Positions 26,281 to 36,740 of a stretch of 64,000 bases of DNA are shown in pieces. Origin of the DNA: Nitrosophilus labii. GTDB lineage: Bacteria; Campylobacterota; Campylobacteria; Campylobacterales; Nitratiruptoraceae. Location of the stretch: assembly GCF_014466985.1 (NCBI RefSeq), contig NZ_AP022826.1, forward strand, positions 1,302,001-1,366,000. The letters run 5' to 3'. How positions within the stretch are numbered: the first letter of the stretch is position 1; each line of letters starts with the position of its first letter. The translations under genes and the position numbers were made by a program. The notes under the pieces were generated by a model. It did no database searches, was not told the origin of the DNA, and saw only the letters and a list, made by a program, of their open reading frames with translations.

Positions 26281-27806
26281 GTTTTCTTTATCCATGGTTT
26301 TTGGCCTTTACACTGCCTTCACTATTACTCTTTTTTTATATTAAGAAAAAGCAAGCTAAAATATATTTCAATGAAAAGATTATTATTGAAAAAAGTGATT
26401 CAAAATTTAAACTTTTACCCATTGTTGTCGTACTTATCTTTATATCTTTAGCCAGACCAGTTATAGAAAAAAGTGTTACGGACAATAAATCTCTAAATAC
26501 TATTTTTATCGCGCTTGATGTCTCTAACTCAATGCTCGCAAGAGATTTCAAACCAAACAGATTAGCGCAAGCAAAAAAGATGATAAAACAGTTTATAAGT
26601 ATGTCAGATCTTAAAACCTCTCTTATAATTTTCACAACTAACCCTTTGATCATCACTCCTCCAACAAACGACAAAGAGATATCAAAAATCGCTCTAGATA
26701 GTATAGATACAAGATATATTCTCTCAAAAGGAACAGATTTTGAAAATCTTTTAAAATTTGTCGCAAATTTTGAAGGTGAAAAAAATCTTGTAATTTTCAG
26801 TGACGGAGGAGAGTTTAAAAATAGCGAAGAGCTAATACAACTTGCAAAAAGAAACAAAATCAAAATATTCGGTGTTAAAGTTGCTACAAAAGAGGGAGAA
26901 CTTATACCAACTGATGAAGGCTTTTTAAAGGATTCTGACAATAGATTGGTAGTGAGTAGATTAAACCCAGATTTTATCAAGTTATCTAAGCTTAGCAGCA
27001 ATGAGTTTTATGATGAAACAAATTATCTAGATATTTTAGATGGTATTAAAAAAATAGACTCTAAAGATAAAGAAAAAATCTATATAGAGTTATTTTTTAT
27101 CCCTCTTTTTATAGCCACAATGATCTATCTTTACATTTTTACTACTATCTTTTCAAAAATAAAATTTATAAAAAATCTCCTGCCTCTACTTCTCATAGTT
27201 TCACTAAACGCATCGGTTTTAGATGAGTATAAAATAAAAAAAGGTTATGAAAAATTTTACGAAAAAGATTATAAAGAGGCTGAAAAAATTTTTGAAAACC
27301 TTAACTATCTAGAGGCAAAATTCGCTCTTGGCATCACCAAAATAAAAGAGGGAAAATTTCCTAAAGCTATAAAAATATTAAAATCCATAAAAACAAAAGA
27401 TAAAAAGATAAAATCAAAAATATATTTTAATATCGCATACGCTTATGAAAAGATGAGAAATTATGATAAAGCTAAAAAGTTTTATATAAAATCGATGCAG
27501 CTTTTTCCAAAAAAGAGTACTTTTAAAAAAATAGAGAATCTTGTTTTTAAAACAAATCAAAAAAAACCGCTTTTACCCTTTTCTAAACAAAAAATCGTCC
27601 CAAAAAAAAGTGAAAACTCAAAACAAAAAAGCAAAAATGCCGGCTCGGCTAATATGAACCTTGCTATAAAAAGTTCTAGCGACAAAGGTGGTAAAAAAGC
27701 AAAAAATAGTTCCATCTCCTTTAAAAAAACGAAATCTATTCCCGTTAGTTCAAAAGTGTATGAACTTATAAATAAAGGTTACGTAAATGAAAAAAATCCT
27801 TGGTAG
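26277..27806 (+). CDS. BatB/BatC-like VWA-TPR fusion protein
   Basis: 509 aa. Two N-terminal membrane segments, a VWA domain with metal site DVSNSM at residues 81-86, a further pair of hydrophobic segments near 270-320, then TPR-like repeats (about 330-430, e.g. GYEKFYEKDYKEAEKIF and IAYAYEKMRNYDKAKKFY). The C-terminal 80 residues are Lys/Ser-rich and probably disordered. BatB and BatC are separate genes in Bacteroides-type operons; here they look fused. It overlaps the upstream gene by 4 nt and the downstream one by 20 nt. Confidence 0.85.
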   Translation: MSFLYPWFLAFTLPSLLLFFYIKKKQAKIYFNEKIIIEKSDSKFKLLPIVVVLIFISLARPVIEKSVTDNKSLNTIFIALDVSNSMLARDFKPNRLAQAKKMIKQFISMSDLKTSLIIFTTNPLIITPPTNDKEISKIALDSIDTRYILSKGTDFENLLKFVANFEGEKNLVIFSDGGEFKNSEELIQLAKRNKIKIFGVKVATKEGELIPTDEGFLKDSDNRLVVSRLNPDFIKLSKLSSNEFYDETNYLDILDGIKKIDSKDKEKIYIELFFIPLFIATMIYLYIFTTIFSKIKFIKNLLPLLLIVSLNASVLDEYKIKKGYEKFYEKDYKEAEKIFENLNYLEAKFALGITKIKEGKFPKAIKILKSIKTKDKKIKSKIYFNIAYAYEKMRNYDKAKKFYIKSMQLFPKKSTFKKIENLVFKTNQKKPLLPFSKQKIVPKKSENSKQKSKNAGSANMNLAIKSSSDKGGKKAKNSSISFKKTKSIPVSSKVYELINKGYVNEKNPW

Positions 27807-28878
27807 TATTTTAATTGTTTTAAAAATCTTCGCAGCAAACTATCAGATCGAAATCTCAAAAGAAGATCCATATATCAAAGAGCCGATAACAATCAATCTG
27901 AAATTTTTTGAAAAAAAGAAAGAAGAGGTGGACTGGATCAATTTTGAGCCAATAAAAAGTAAAAACTACGATGTAGTTTTATTAAATAAAAAGAGCAGAG
28001 ATTTCGGATATGAGTTTTTATACCTTGTTTTTCCTCTAAAAGAGGGAGAGATCAAAATAGATTATAAACTTCGCGTAAAAAAAGCGCCTTTCGAAGAGAT
28101 ACAAAACAAAATACTAGGAACAGGCTACGAGCAAACAACTCCCATTGAAGGAACAATTTATACCATAAAGGTTGAACCATCGATTTTAAAGGTAAAACCG
28201 GTAAAAAAAGTTGAACTTTACGGCAATTTCCGTATAAAAACTTTCACCGATAAAAAAACGGCCCAAGAGTATGAACCTATATATTATACTTTTAATATAA
28301 CAGGAACCGGATACCCTCCCCAGATAAAAGATATTTTTCCAAACAAAGACAATCTAAAAATATTAAAAGATAAACCCCTCAAAAAGATAAAATATACCAA
28401 AAACGGCGCCCAAATAGACTACACCTTTCAATATGCGATAATATCTGATAAAAGTTTTACAATTCCATCCGTAAAATTTAAAGAGTTCGATTATAAAGAG
28501 TATTTAGTTCTAAAGACAAAACCTATTTCTATAGAAATTAAAAAAAGCCAAATCAAAGCAGATAAAATAGACGATCCACCCAAAATAGAGCCATTTTATA
28601 AAAGTTTAGTTTCGATTTTAAAATATTTTGCTATCTTTTTTGCAGGCTCTGTTAGTGGGATACTGGTTTATCTGCTTCTTAGAAAAGAAGAGTTTGAAAA
28701 AATAATGAAGGCAAAAGATGAAAAAGAGCTTTTAGCTTTTATAACCGTAAAATATCCAAAATGTTTAGAAAATATAAAAAACAGATTAGACGAGGCTATC
28801 GTAAATAAAACAGATATAAATCTTTTAAAGATAAAAAAAGAGATAATTAAAGAGATTAGGAAAAAGGGTTGCAAATGA
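27787..28878 (+). CDS. BatD-like membrane-anchored protein
   Basis: 363 aa with an N-terminal signal peptide (ILGSILIVLKIFAAN) and a single membrane segment near residues 277-300. The periplasmic part is beta-rich with Ig-like BatD-type stretches (ISKEDPYIKEPITINLKFFE). The C-terminal cytosolic tail is about 65 residues. Sequence conservation in BatD is weak, so the assignment leans on topology and on its place between the VWA and MoxR genes. Confidence 0.75.
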   Translation: MKKILGSILIVLKIFAANYQIEISKEDPYIKEPITINLKFFEKKKEEVDWINFEPIKSKNYDVVLLNKKSRDFGYEFLYLVFPLKEGEIKIDYKLRVKKAPFEEIQNKILGTGYEQTTPIEGTIYTIKVEPSILKVKPVKKVELYGNFRIKTFTDKKTAQEYEPIYYTFNITGTGYPPQIKDIFPNKDNLKILKDKPLKKIKYTKNGAQIDYTFQYAIISDKSFTIPSVKFKEFDYKEYLVLKTKPISIEIKKSQIKADKIDDPPKIEPFYKSLVSILKYFAIFFAGSVSGILVYLLLRKEEFEKIMKAKDEKELLAFITVKYPKCLENIKNRLDEAIVNKTDINLLKIKKEIIKEIRKKGCK

Positions 28879-29789
28879 TTTTTCAAGATATAAAAAAAGA
28901 GATTTCAAAAATTATTGTGGGACAAAATGAGATGATAGAATCGATTCTCATTGCACTCTTGACCCAAGGGCATCTACTTTTAGAAGGGCTCCCGGGACTT
29001 GCAAAAACCACAACCGTCAATATCTTAGCAAAAACACTAGGTATCGATTTTAAAAGAGTACAGTTCACTCCCGATCTTCTTCCAAGCGATATAATCGGAG
29101 CCCAAATTTATGATATGTCAAAGAATAGTTTTTATATAAAACAGGGACCCGTTTTTACAAACTTACTGCTAGCAGACGAGATCAACAGAGCGCCTGCTAA
29201 AGTTCAAAGCGCTCTGCTTGAAGCTATGCAAGAGAGGCAAGTAACAATTGCTGAAAATTGTTATAAACTTCCAACTCCTTTTATCGTTATGGCTACGCAA
29301 AACCCCATTGAGCAAGAAGGTACCTACTCTTTGCCTGAAGCTCAGCTTGATAGGTTTATGATGAAAATATTATTAGACTATCCGGATATTAGTGATGAGT
29401 TTGAGATCCTAAACAGAGCCGAAAAAAATTTCAACATAGAAATAAAGCAGGTAGCCGACGCAAAGACGATAGAAAATGCAAAAAATGAGGTTGAAAATGT
29501 TCATATAGATGATGAACTTAAAAAATATATACTAAATATAGTCTTTTCAACAAGAAAACATCAAAACTTGATGTATGGAAGCAGTCCGAGAGGAAGTATC
29601 GATCTCTTAAAAACTTCAAAAGCCAAAGCCTATCTAAAGGGAAAAGATTTCGTTACACCTAAAGATATACTAGAAGTTGTAAAACCTACTCTGCGCCATA
29701 GAGTCATTCTAACGTATGAAGCAAGAGCAAAAAATATCACACCAGATTATATTTTAGATGAGATAATAAAAGAGCTGCCGATACCATAG
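28875..29789 (+). CDS. MoxR-family AAA+ ATPase
   Basis: 304-aa cytosolic chaperone-type ATPase paired with VWA proteins. Walker A GLPGLAKTT near residue 37, Walker B LLLADEINRAPAKVQSALLEAMQE, sensor 1 ATQNPIEQEGTY, arginine-finger region EAQLDRFMM, all intact. I choose the ATG at 28875 over an in-frame TTG at 28869, because it forms an ATGA overlap with the previous stop and has AAAGGG six bases upstream. The DUF58 gene follows after 17 bp. Confidence 0.93.
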   Translation: MIFQDIKKEISKIIVGQNEMIESILIALLTQGHLLLEGLPGLAKTTTVNILAKTLGIDFKRVQFTPDLLPSDIIGAQIYDMSKNSFYIKQGPVFTNLLLADEINRAPAKVQSALLEAMQERQVTIAENCYKLPTPFIVMATQNPIEQEGTYSLPEAQLDRFMMKILLDYPDISDEFEILNRAEKNFNIEIKQVADAKTIENAKNEVENVHIDDELKKYILNIVFSTRKHQNLMYGSSPRGSIDLLKTSKAKAYLKGKDFVTPKDILEVVKPTLRHRVILTYEARAKNITPDYILDEIIKELPIP

Positions 29790-29806
29790 GATTAAGGGCA
29801 CTTATA

Positions 29807-30631
29807 ATGGATATAGAAACACTTATAATAAAAACTAAAAAAGAGGTTTTTTCAAACTCGGTAGGAGTTTACAGTACAAATGTTAGCGGTGAAGGATACG
29901 ACTTTTTAGAGCTAAAAGAGTATGATTTTGAGAGTGACGCTAAAAAGATCGACTGGTTAATTTCGGCCAAAATGCAAAAACCCTACGTTCGTGTAAATCA
30001 GGAAGAAAAAAGAAGAAATATAGTAGCAGTTTTTCTGTTATCAGGTTCTCTCTTTTTTGGCTCAAAAAGATTAAAAATAGAGACTCTTCTTGAGGCTTTT
30101 GCCATTTTAGGCTTTTCATCGATAAAATCAGGAGATATTTTTAGAAGCGGATATATTTTACAAAACAGTATAAAACTATCTTTACCTTATAAAAACATTT
30201 TTAATGTGGAAGAAGAGTTATATAACATAGATTCAATAGAGTTAGTAGGTTTAAAGCCTGCCTTTAACTCTATAAACGAACTCTTTTATGCAATAAAAGA
30301 GAAATCTTTTGTTATATTTTTAGGAGATTTTCTATATGATATAGATTTAACGCTTTTTAGCCAAAAACATGAAATATTAGCCATTGTAGCAAGAGACAGT
30401 ATAGAAAAAGGCATCAACAGGGGCGATGAAGCTGAACTTGTGGATAACGAAAACTTTAAAAACATAAGCTATATGCTAAATAGTAAAAATTTAAAAAAAT
30501 ATGGTAAAAATATCGAAAAAGAGCTACAAAAAAATTATATAAAGTTTAGAGAAAACGGGATAGGTTTTATTGAAATTTTTGATAATGATGAAATTTTTAT
30601 AAAACTTCAACACTATTTTTTAGGAAAATAA
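29807..30631 (+). CDS. DUF58 protein of the Bat operon
   Basis: 274 aa. The hallmark DUF58 stretch is near the N-terminus: GEGYDFLELKEYDFESDAKKIDW (GxDFxExReYxxGDDxRxIDW in the family), followed by a VWA-like fold. It is shorter than many DUF58 proteins because the N-terminal membrane pair is absent. It partners with MoxR in most genomes. Ribosome-binding site AAGGG lies 8 nt upstream. The stop overlaps the start of the next gene. Confidence 0.85.
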   Translation: MDIETLIIKTKKEVFSNSVGVYSTNVSGEGYDFLELKEYDFESDAKKIDWLISAKMQKPYVRVNQEEKRRNIVAVFLLSGSLFFGSKRLKIETLLEAFAILGFSSIKSGDIFRSGYILQNSIKLSLPYKNIFNVEEELYNIDSIELVGLKPAFNSINELFYAIKEKSFVIFLGDFLYDIDLTLFSQKHEILAIVARDSIEKGINRGDEAELVDNENFKNISYMLNSKNLKKYGKNIEKELQKNYIKFRENGIGFIEIFDNDEIFIKLQHYFLGK

Positions 30632-30960
30632 TGGAACTTTTACCTTTACCTAACTTTTATCACAATTATTTATTGGTACTATTTTTTGGTTTTATTTTCA
30701 TATTTATTATTGTTATTTCAAAATCTAAAAGACAAAAAAACCTCTACAAGCCAAAACTTAAAAATAAAGAGGATTTGTACAAATTTTCTATAGTTTTACA
30801 AAAAATAGCCCCAAACGATAAGGAGGTAAAAAAGTTTTTAAAAAAGATAGAGTTCTACAAATATCAAAAAGAATCCAAAAAAATACCGCATAATATCAAA
30901 AAAGAGGCATTAGAGCTATATAAAAGAAAGAAAAAACATCAAGTTAAAATAATAGATTAA
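30631..30960 (+). CDS. Small membrane protein at the end of the Bat operon
   Basis: 109 aa. The N-terminus LLPLPNFYHNYLLVLFFGF leads into one membrane helix, followed by a basic Lys-rich cytosolic helical region. The position and the 'L-PLP-x-x-x-W/Y' start followed by a single membrane helix resemble the DUF4381 proteins of Bat operons, but the similarity is weak. It overlaps the DUF58 gene by one base. Function is not known. Confidence 0.6.
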   Translation: MELLPLPNFYHNYLLVLFFGFIFIFIIVISKSKRQKNLYKPKLKNKEDLYKFSIVLQKIAPNDKEVKKFLKKIEFYKYQKESKKIPHNIKKEALELYKRKKKHQVKIID

Positions 30961-31426
30961 TTTTTTTAGTATATATCTTTTGTGTAATCTATCTTTAGTC
31001 TAACTGTAGAAGATCGTTCATAATTCCGTATCAGCACCAAATAGTTCTTAAAATTGTATCATAACTCAAGAGCACTTTCTAATCTTCCTTCAAAGAATAT
31101 AGCCAGCTGTGAAAGTATCAGTTACCAGTTTTTGATTGGCATTGTCCATTTTTTCTGAGCATTCTGTATTCCCATATAGAGCAACTTTAATAGTGAATTT
31201 TCATTTGGGAATACTCCTTTTGTTTTTGTCAGTTTTCTGAATTGCCGATGTACCGATTCGATGATGTTTGTGGTGTAAATGATCTTTCGTATAGGTTCTG
31301 GATATTTGAAATAGTTTGATAGATTCTCCCACTTATTTTTCCAGGAGTTGATGACGATGAGATATTTTTTGCCCCATTTCTCTTCAAGTCTTTCAAGCTG
31401 TTCCTCGGCTGCCTCTTTTATCCTCA

Positions 31427-31458
31427 CTTCGTTGCGGGGTTGTCGCTTCGCTCGGACG
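31427..31458. repeat. GC-rich short repeat, copy 1 (inverted relative to copy 2)
   Basis: GC-rich stretch inside otherwise AT-rich DNA containing GCGGGGTTGTC and GCTCGGACG. It interrupts the IS256 transposase between the IYQAIS and EEQLERLEEKW segments and shifts the frame. Its reverse complement recurs at 31680-31710 with a few differences. Confidence 0.65.
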
Positions 31459-31679
31459 AGATAGCTTGATATATAAGTTTGAGATCTTTCATAAACTCTT
31501 TCTGGTCTTTTGAGGCAACATAGCGTATTGAGTTTCTAATTTGATGAACCACGCATAGCTGTACTTCTGTTTTTGGAAATATTGCATTGATAGCTTCTGG
31601 AAATCCTTTAAGCCCATCAACTGAAACTATTAGGATATCTTGAACTCCTCGATTGTTTAAATCTGTTAAAACTTGTAAC

Positions 31680-31710
31680 CGTCCGAGCGTAGTGACAACC
31701 CCGCACGAAG
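31680..31710. repeat. GC-rich short repeat, copy 2 (inverted relative to copy 1)
   Basis: Contains CGTCCGAGCG and GACAACCCCGC, the reverse complement of copy 1 with differences in the centre. It lies at the junction where about 150 residues of the transposase have been lost. No further copies were noticed in this window. Confidence 0.65.
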
Positions 31711-31902
31711 GAGGACTATACTCCGTCTTTACCGCTTATCTTCTTCCCTGATAGCAATTCTTTTACTGCTTTTTCAAAATTAAACTTCTCTTCCATGTCA
31801 GTCCTTTCTCTTCCTTATTTTATCTAACTATCAGACTAACACGAAATTTCTAACGCTCTCGTTGAATCTTTCTATGTTTAAAGATACAAAATTTATCTAT
31901 CT

Positions 31903-34900
31903 ATTTCAATACATCATATGTATCGGTTGAACTTCACCGCTTGGCTCGATATCAAAGCTTATTTAAAATTTCAATACATCATATGTATCGGTTGAACGTT
32001 TTGCTATGTTGCTTATAATAGAGCCGTCTCTTTATTTCAATACATCATATGTATCGGTTGAACGTCTATATTTACAACCTCTTTGCCGTCTATCTCTTCC
32101 ATTTCAATACATCATATGTATCGGTTGAACTGAACCTGAACTGATACTAAAAGGCAGTTTTAAAAAATTTCAATACATCATATGTATCGGTTGAACTTTA
32201 CGACGAGGTCTTGAAAGCCAATATCCATATAGCATTTCAATACATCATATGTATCGGTTGAACTTTAGCGTAGGGTTACAGTCTATATATTCACTTAATA
32301 TTTCAATACATCATATGTATCGGTTGAACCAATTAAAAGAGGCGATATAAAAGAGTTTGTGGATAATTTCAATACATCATATGTATCGGTTGAACAAATT
32401 CGCTCTTCCATCACCTGCCCTTTTCTATTTTATTTCAATACATCATATGTATCGGTTGAACCATATCAATTAAGGCTATCTTGATATTTTCAGGCATATT
32501 TCAATACATCATATGTATCGGTTGAACGAGCCGTAAGCGGCATTTGATAAGGATGTCATTCCGATTTCAATACATCATATGTATCGGTTGAACTTTCATA
32601 AAACGACAAGCGTGTAGGTTGTTTTTGTAAATTTCAATACATCATATGTATCGGTTGAACTTGTTACAATTCCACCTTCTGCATAAGGGGTTATTATTTC
32701 AATACATCATATGTATCGGTTGAACAATTTCATAAAAAAGCAAAAAAAGAGTAAAAATGGAATTTCAATACATCATATGTATCGGTTGAACTATGTTGGA
32801 GGCTATCCATATTGATAACAAGATCAAATTTCAATACATCATATGTATCGGTTGAACATTGGGTAATTTCACTTTGCAATTGTGCATCAAGCATTTCAAT
32901 ACATCATATGTATCGGTTGAACTTGGAAGCTTTAAATAATTTTGATGAAGATATATTATTTCAATACATCATATGTATCGGTTGAACCCAAGTTTTTTCC
33001 TGCTTGCAATAGACAATCCAAGCATTTCAATACATCATATGTATCGGTTGAACCTCTTTGGAGTTTAGAAACTTTAGCACAGGACCTGAATTTCAATACA
33101 TCATATGTATCGGTTGAACATAATAAACTATTTTAATAACTCAAATAATTTTAATTATTTCAATACATCATATGTATCGGTTGAACATTAAAGATGTCCA
33201 GTCATTATTACCTAAAATCAAATTTCAATACATCATATGTATCGGTTGAACACTATACATAGAGAGTTTCTAACTTTTTTTAAAGAATTTCAATACATCA
33301 TATGTATCGGTTGAACATAGAAAGTTTGCCATTGCTTACCCTTTCCACATCTATTTCAATACATCATATGTATCGGTTGAACGTTTCTTAAGTCCACCAA
33401 TACTTGCGCCATATCGACATTTCAATACATCATATGTATCGGTTGAACAAACCTATTCCGATAGTTTTACTGCTGTAAAGACGGATTTCAATACATCATA
33501 TGTATCGGTTGAACGTAACAAGCAGTACTCCACCAGATAATTATAAAGTATTTCAATACATCATATGTATCGGTTGAACCGTTGGAGACACTCTTGATAA
33601 GCTGTTTACTTCAGAATTTCAATACATCATATGTATCGGTTGAACAGTTTTCTTTTTTTCTTTTGTTTTTGTGTAGATGTATTTCAATACATCATATGTA
33701 TCGGTTGAACCCAAAATTACCTGAAGCTCTCCAGCCTATATAAAACATTTCAATACATCATATGTATCGGTTGAACGGTAACCCTGTCCAAGAAGTAGAG
33801 CCAGGTGTGTTATTTCAATACATCATATGTATCGGTTGAACCAGCTTAACAAGTTTAACTGTTTTAGGGATTTATGAATTTCAATACATCATATGTATCG
33901 GTTGAACATTAAACGGTGCGCCGTTGCTTTTCAACCATAACCGATTTCAATACATCATATGTATCGGTTGAACGAGTCAGACGATACAACCAATCAACAT
34001 TTTACAAATATTTCAATACATCATATGTATCGGTTGAACGCACAAACCTCAAAAGAGAAACTTCACCCCAGCATCATTTCAATACATCATATGTATCGGT
34101 TGAACTATCACCCCATGCAGCAGCCGGTCATTATTAAAAGTATTTCAATACATCATATGTATCGGTTGAACTTTCTACCACCCCGATAACTTCATCACGG
34201 TTATGGTATTTCAATACATCATATGTATCGGTTGAACATTGAGTGGTTAATTGCCAAAGGCTTTATGAAGGTATTTCAATACATCATATGTATCGGTTGA
34301 ACGAGCCTATTGCAGAGGCTAATCCAGCCGTAACGCTATTTCAATACATCATATGTATCGGTTGAACTTTGGCACAAATGATCATCGTCAAGTGCCATTA
34401 TGCCCATTTCAATACATCATATGTATCGGTTGAACCTAAGAATACTTAATCCTAATTACAAGAAAATAGCATTTCAATACATCATATGTATCGGTTGAAC
34501 CCGTACTCTCCGAATTGTTCGGTGGCTAACATAATTATTTCAATACATCATATGTATCGGTTGAACTATAGAGATGAAAATAAAAGGCGGGACCATAAGC
34601 AAATTTCAATACATCATATGTATCGGTTGAACCTAAATACCAATGTGAAAAGTGCGGTAGCTTATGGAGATTTCAATACATCATATGTATCGGTTGAACG
34701 AGGGGATAGCTTCTAATTAGAGATTAGAAGTTACCTATTTCAATACATCATATGTATCGGTTGAACTGTATCGGTGGGATATACGATACATGAAATGGTT
34801 ATATTTCAATACATCATATGTATCGGTTGAACCAAATAACACATATTTTTAGACTAACAAGAGACCCATTTCAATACATCATATGTATCGGTTGAACTGA

Positions 34901-36612
34901 ACTGGGCAAAGTTTGTCAAACCGCCTAAAAAAAATTTCAATACATCATATGTATCGGTTGAACTTTCTATATCGCAAGTTATAGGAGCTTCGGTAGGAAA
35001 TTTCAATACATCATATGTATCGGTTGAACAAGTATCTTTATAAAGACTACATAAAGGATTGGCTAATTTCAATACATCATATGTATCGGTTGAACAAGCA
35101 GAATTTAAAGGCGTTGCTGGTTTTTGGTTAAAATTTCAATACATCATATGTATCGGTTGAACAGAATCACAACACAAAAGACCGCCTGCGTTTAAACCAT
35201 TTCAATACATCATATGTATCGGTTGAACCAGATTTAATTGTTGGTATGTGGGGCGGACTTGATCATTTCAATACATCATATGTATCGGTTGAACACAAAG
35301 CTGCTATAAATGGCGCTGGTGCAAACGGATTTCAATACATCATATGTATCGGTTGAACTCAAATATTTTATAGAAGATAGCGAAAAAATACCATATTTCA
35401 ATACATCATATGTATCGGTTGAACACTAAAAGCAAGAAGAGAATCTATCGAGTTTGAATAATTTCAATACATCATATGTATCGGTTGAACTTATGGATAG
35501 CTGGTATAGTAGTGGATATTCTGCTGAATTTCAATACATCATATGTATCGGTTGAACGCAATTGTTCAAGTTGTAGGCGAAAAACTTAAACATATTTCAA
35601 TACATCATATGTATCGGTTGAACTAATGGGCGGCGATATAGACACAACCTATATCACAAATTTCAATACATCATATGTATCGGTTGAACGGAGATAATTA
35701 TAGATATATGTATTTGTATGTAAAATTTCAATACATCATATGTATCGGTTGAACTTAAAAAAACCAGCGCTGTAACATCTATAATCGCTCATTTCAATAC
35801 ATCATATGTATCGGTTGAACGTGCAGACAAGCATATTTAAATATCTAAATGACGGAATTTCAATACATCATATGTATCGGTTGAACAGTTACTGATAAAG
35901 CAGCTTCGCAAGTCAAAAAACTATTTCAATACATCATATGTATCGGTTGAACAAAAAGGCAAGCAAGAAAAAAAACAGGAGCAAAAGAATTTCAATACAT
36001 CATATGTATCGGTTGAACACCATAGCGCTATGTAACCAGGGCACGCCTCTTGTTATTTCAATACATCATATGTATCGGTTGAACCCGTTGATTTTACAAA
36101 CGATACTTACATAGAAACATATTTCAATACATCATATGTATCGGTTGAACAGAATGCTGTCTGAATGTTTGCAAGGCGACAGCGAACATTTCAATACATC
36201 ATATGTATCGGTTGAACACGCAAAGATAGTCATAAGAGCCAAAACGGACGAGGATTTCAATACATCATATGTATCGGTTGAACGATAAAATCTGTGTGCT
36301 GTCTTGCTAAACACATCTATTTCAATACATCATATGTATCGGTTGAACCTTGCACCCCTGCTTCTTCCATCTTTGCCTGAATGAATTTCAATACATCATA
36401 TGTATCGGTTGAACGATTTTCGATACTGCTGTTCCAGTCGCTGTTTTGTTATTTCAATACATCATATGTATCGGTTGAACGCAGAAGCAAGAAAAGCCGA
36501 AAGAGAAAGAGTTAGAATTTCAATACATCATATGTATCGGTTGAACATCAACAATTGTTAATATAGGCGAATAATCAAGGATATTTCAATACATCATATG
36601 TATCGGTTGAAC
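31903..36612 (-). CRISPR. CRISPR array, 72 repeats and 71 spacers
   Basis: A 30-bp repeat recurs 72 times from 31903 to 36583 (starts counted one by one), every 64-68 bp, so spacers are 34-38 nt. On the plus strand it starts ATTTCAATACATC and ends ATGTATCGGTTGAAC. The inner ATACAT-CAT-ATGTAT forms a 6-bp hairpin. Read on the minus strand the repeat ends in ATTGAAAT, the usual type I-B 5' tag, so the array is transcribed like the cas genes with its leader at 36613-36788. The newest spacers are expected near 36550 and the oldest near 31950. No changed repeat was noticed, even at the distal end. Confidence 0.99.
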
Positions 36613-36650
36613 GAAAATAATTTAGGTATTTTGCTATTATTCATTTTCAA

Positions 36651-36675
36651 AAAAAGTCCTAGTCTAGGCCTTTTT
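36651..36675 (-). terminator. Terminator-like hairpin inside the CRISPR leader
   Basis: Minus strand AAAAAGGCCTA-GAC-TAGGACTTTTT, an 11-bp stem with one G/A mismatch and a 3-nt loop, continuing into a run of seven T. It lies after the array promoter and 38 bp before the first repeat. It could end the cas mRNA, or act as an attenuator or structural element in the pre-crRNA leader. Confidence 0.55.
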
Positions 36676-36740
36676 AAAATATTTTTTCCAATCATAAAGA
36701 AACTTGACAATAAATTGACAAAGAACTTCATCTACAGTCT

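Larger units (their letters stand above)
31059..31796 (-). pseudogene. Decayed IS256-family transposase
   Basis: The pieces lie in the right order on the minus strand. The N-terminus (MEEKFNFEKAVKELLSG from the ATG at 31796) is followed by a stop and a GC-rich insert at 31680-31710. A middle piece (VLTDLNNRGVQDILIVSVDG, KTEVQLCVVHQIRNSIRYVA) breaks at a second GC-rich insert at 31427-31458. The C-terminal piece (EEKWGKKYLIVINSWKNKWE, IYTTNIIESVHRQFRKLTKTKG) ends in KNW, then an in-frame TAA at 31122-31124. Translation past it continues LILSQLAIFFEGRLESALEL to 31059. About 150 residues are missing at the first junction. Terminal inverted repeats were not identified. Confidence 0.85.

Noticed and set aside
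32942-36314. Several open frames with repeated FNTSYVSVE or STDTYDVLK peptides
   Set aside because: They are translations of the 30-bp CRISPR repeat; with a 66-bp period the frame is kept across spacers. They are not proteins.
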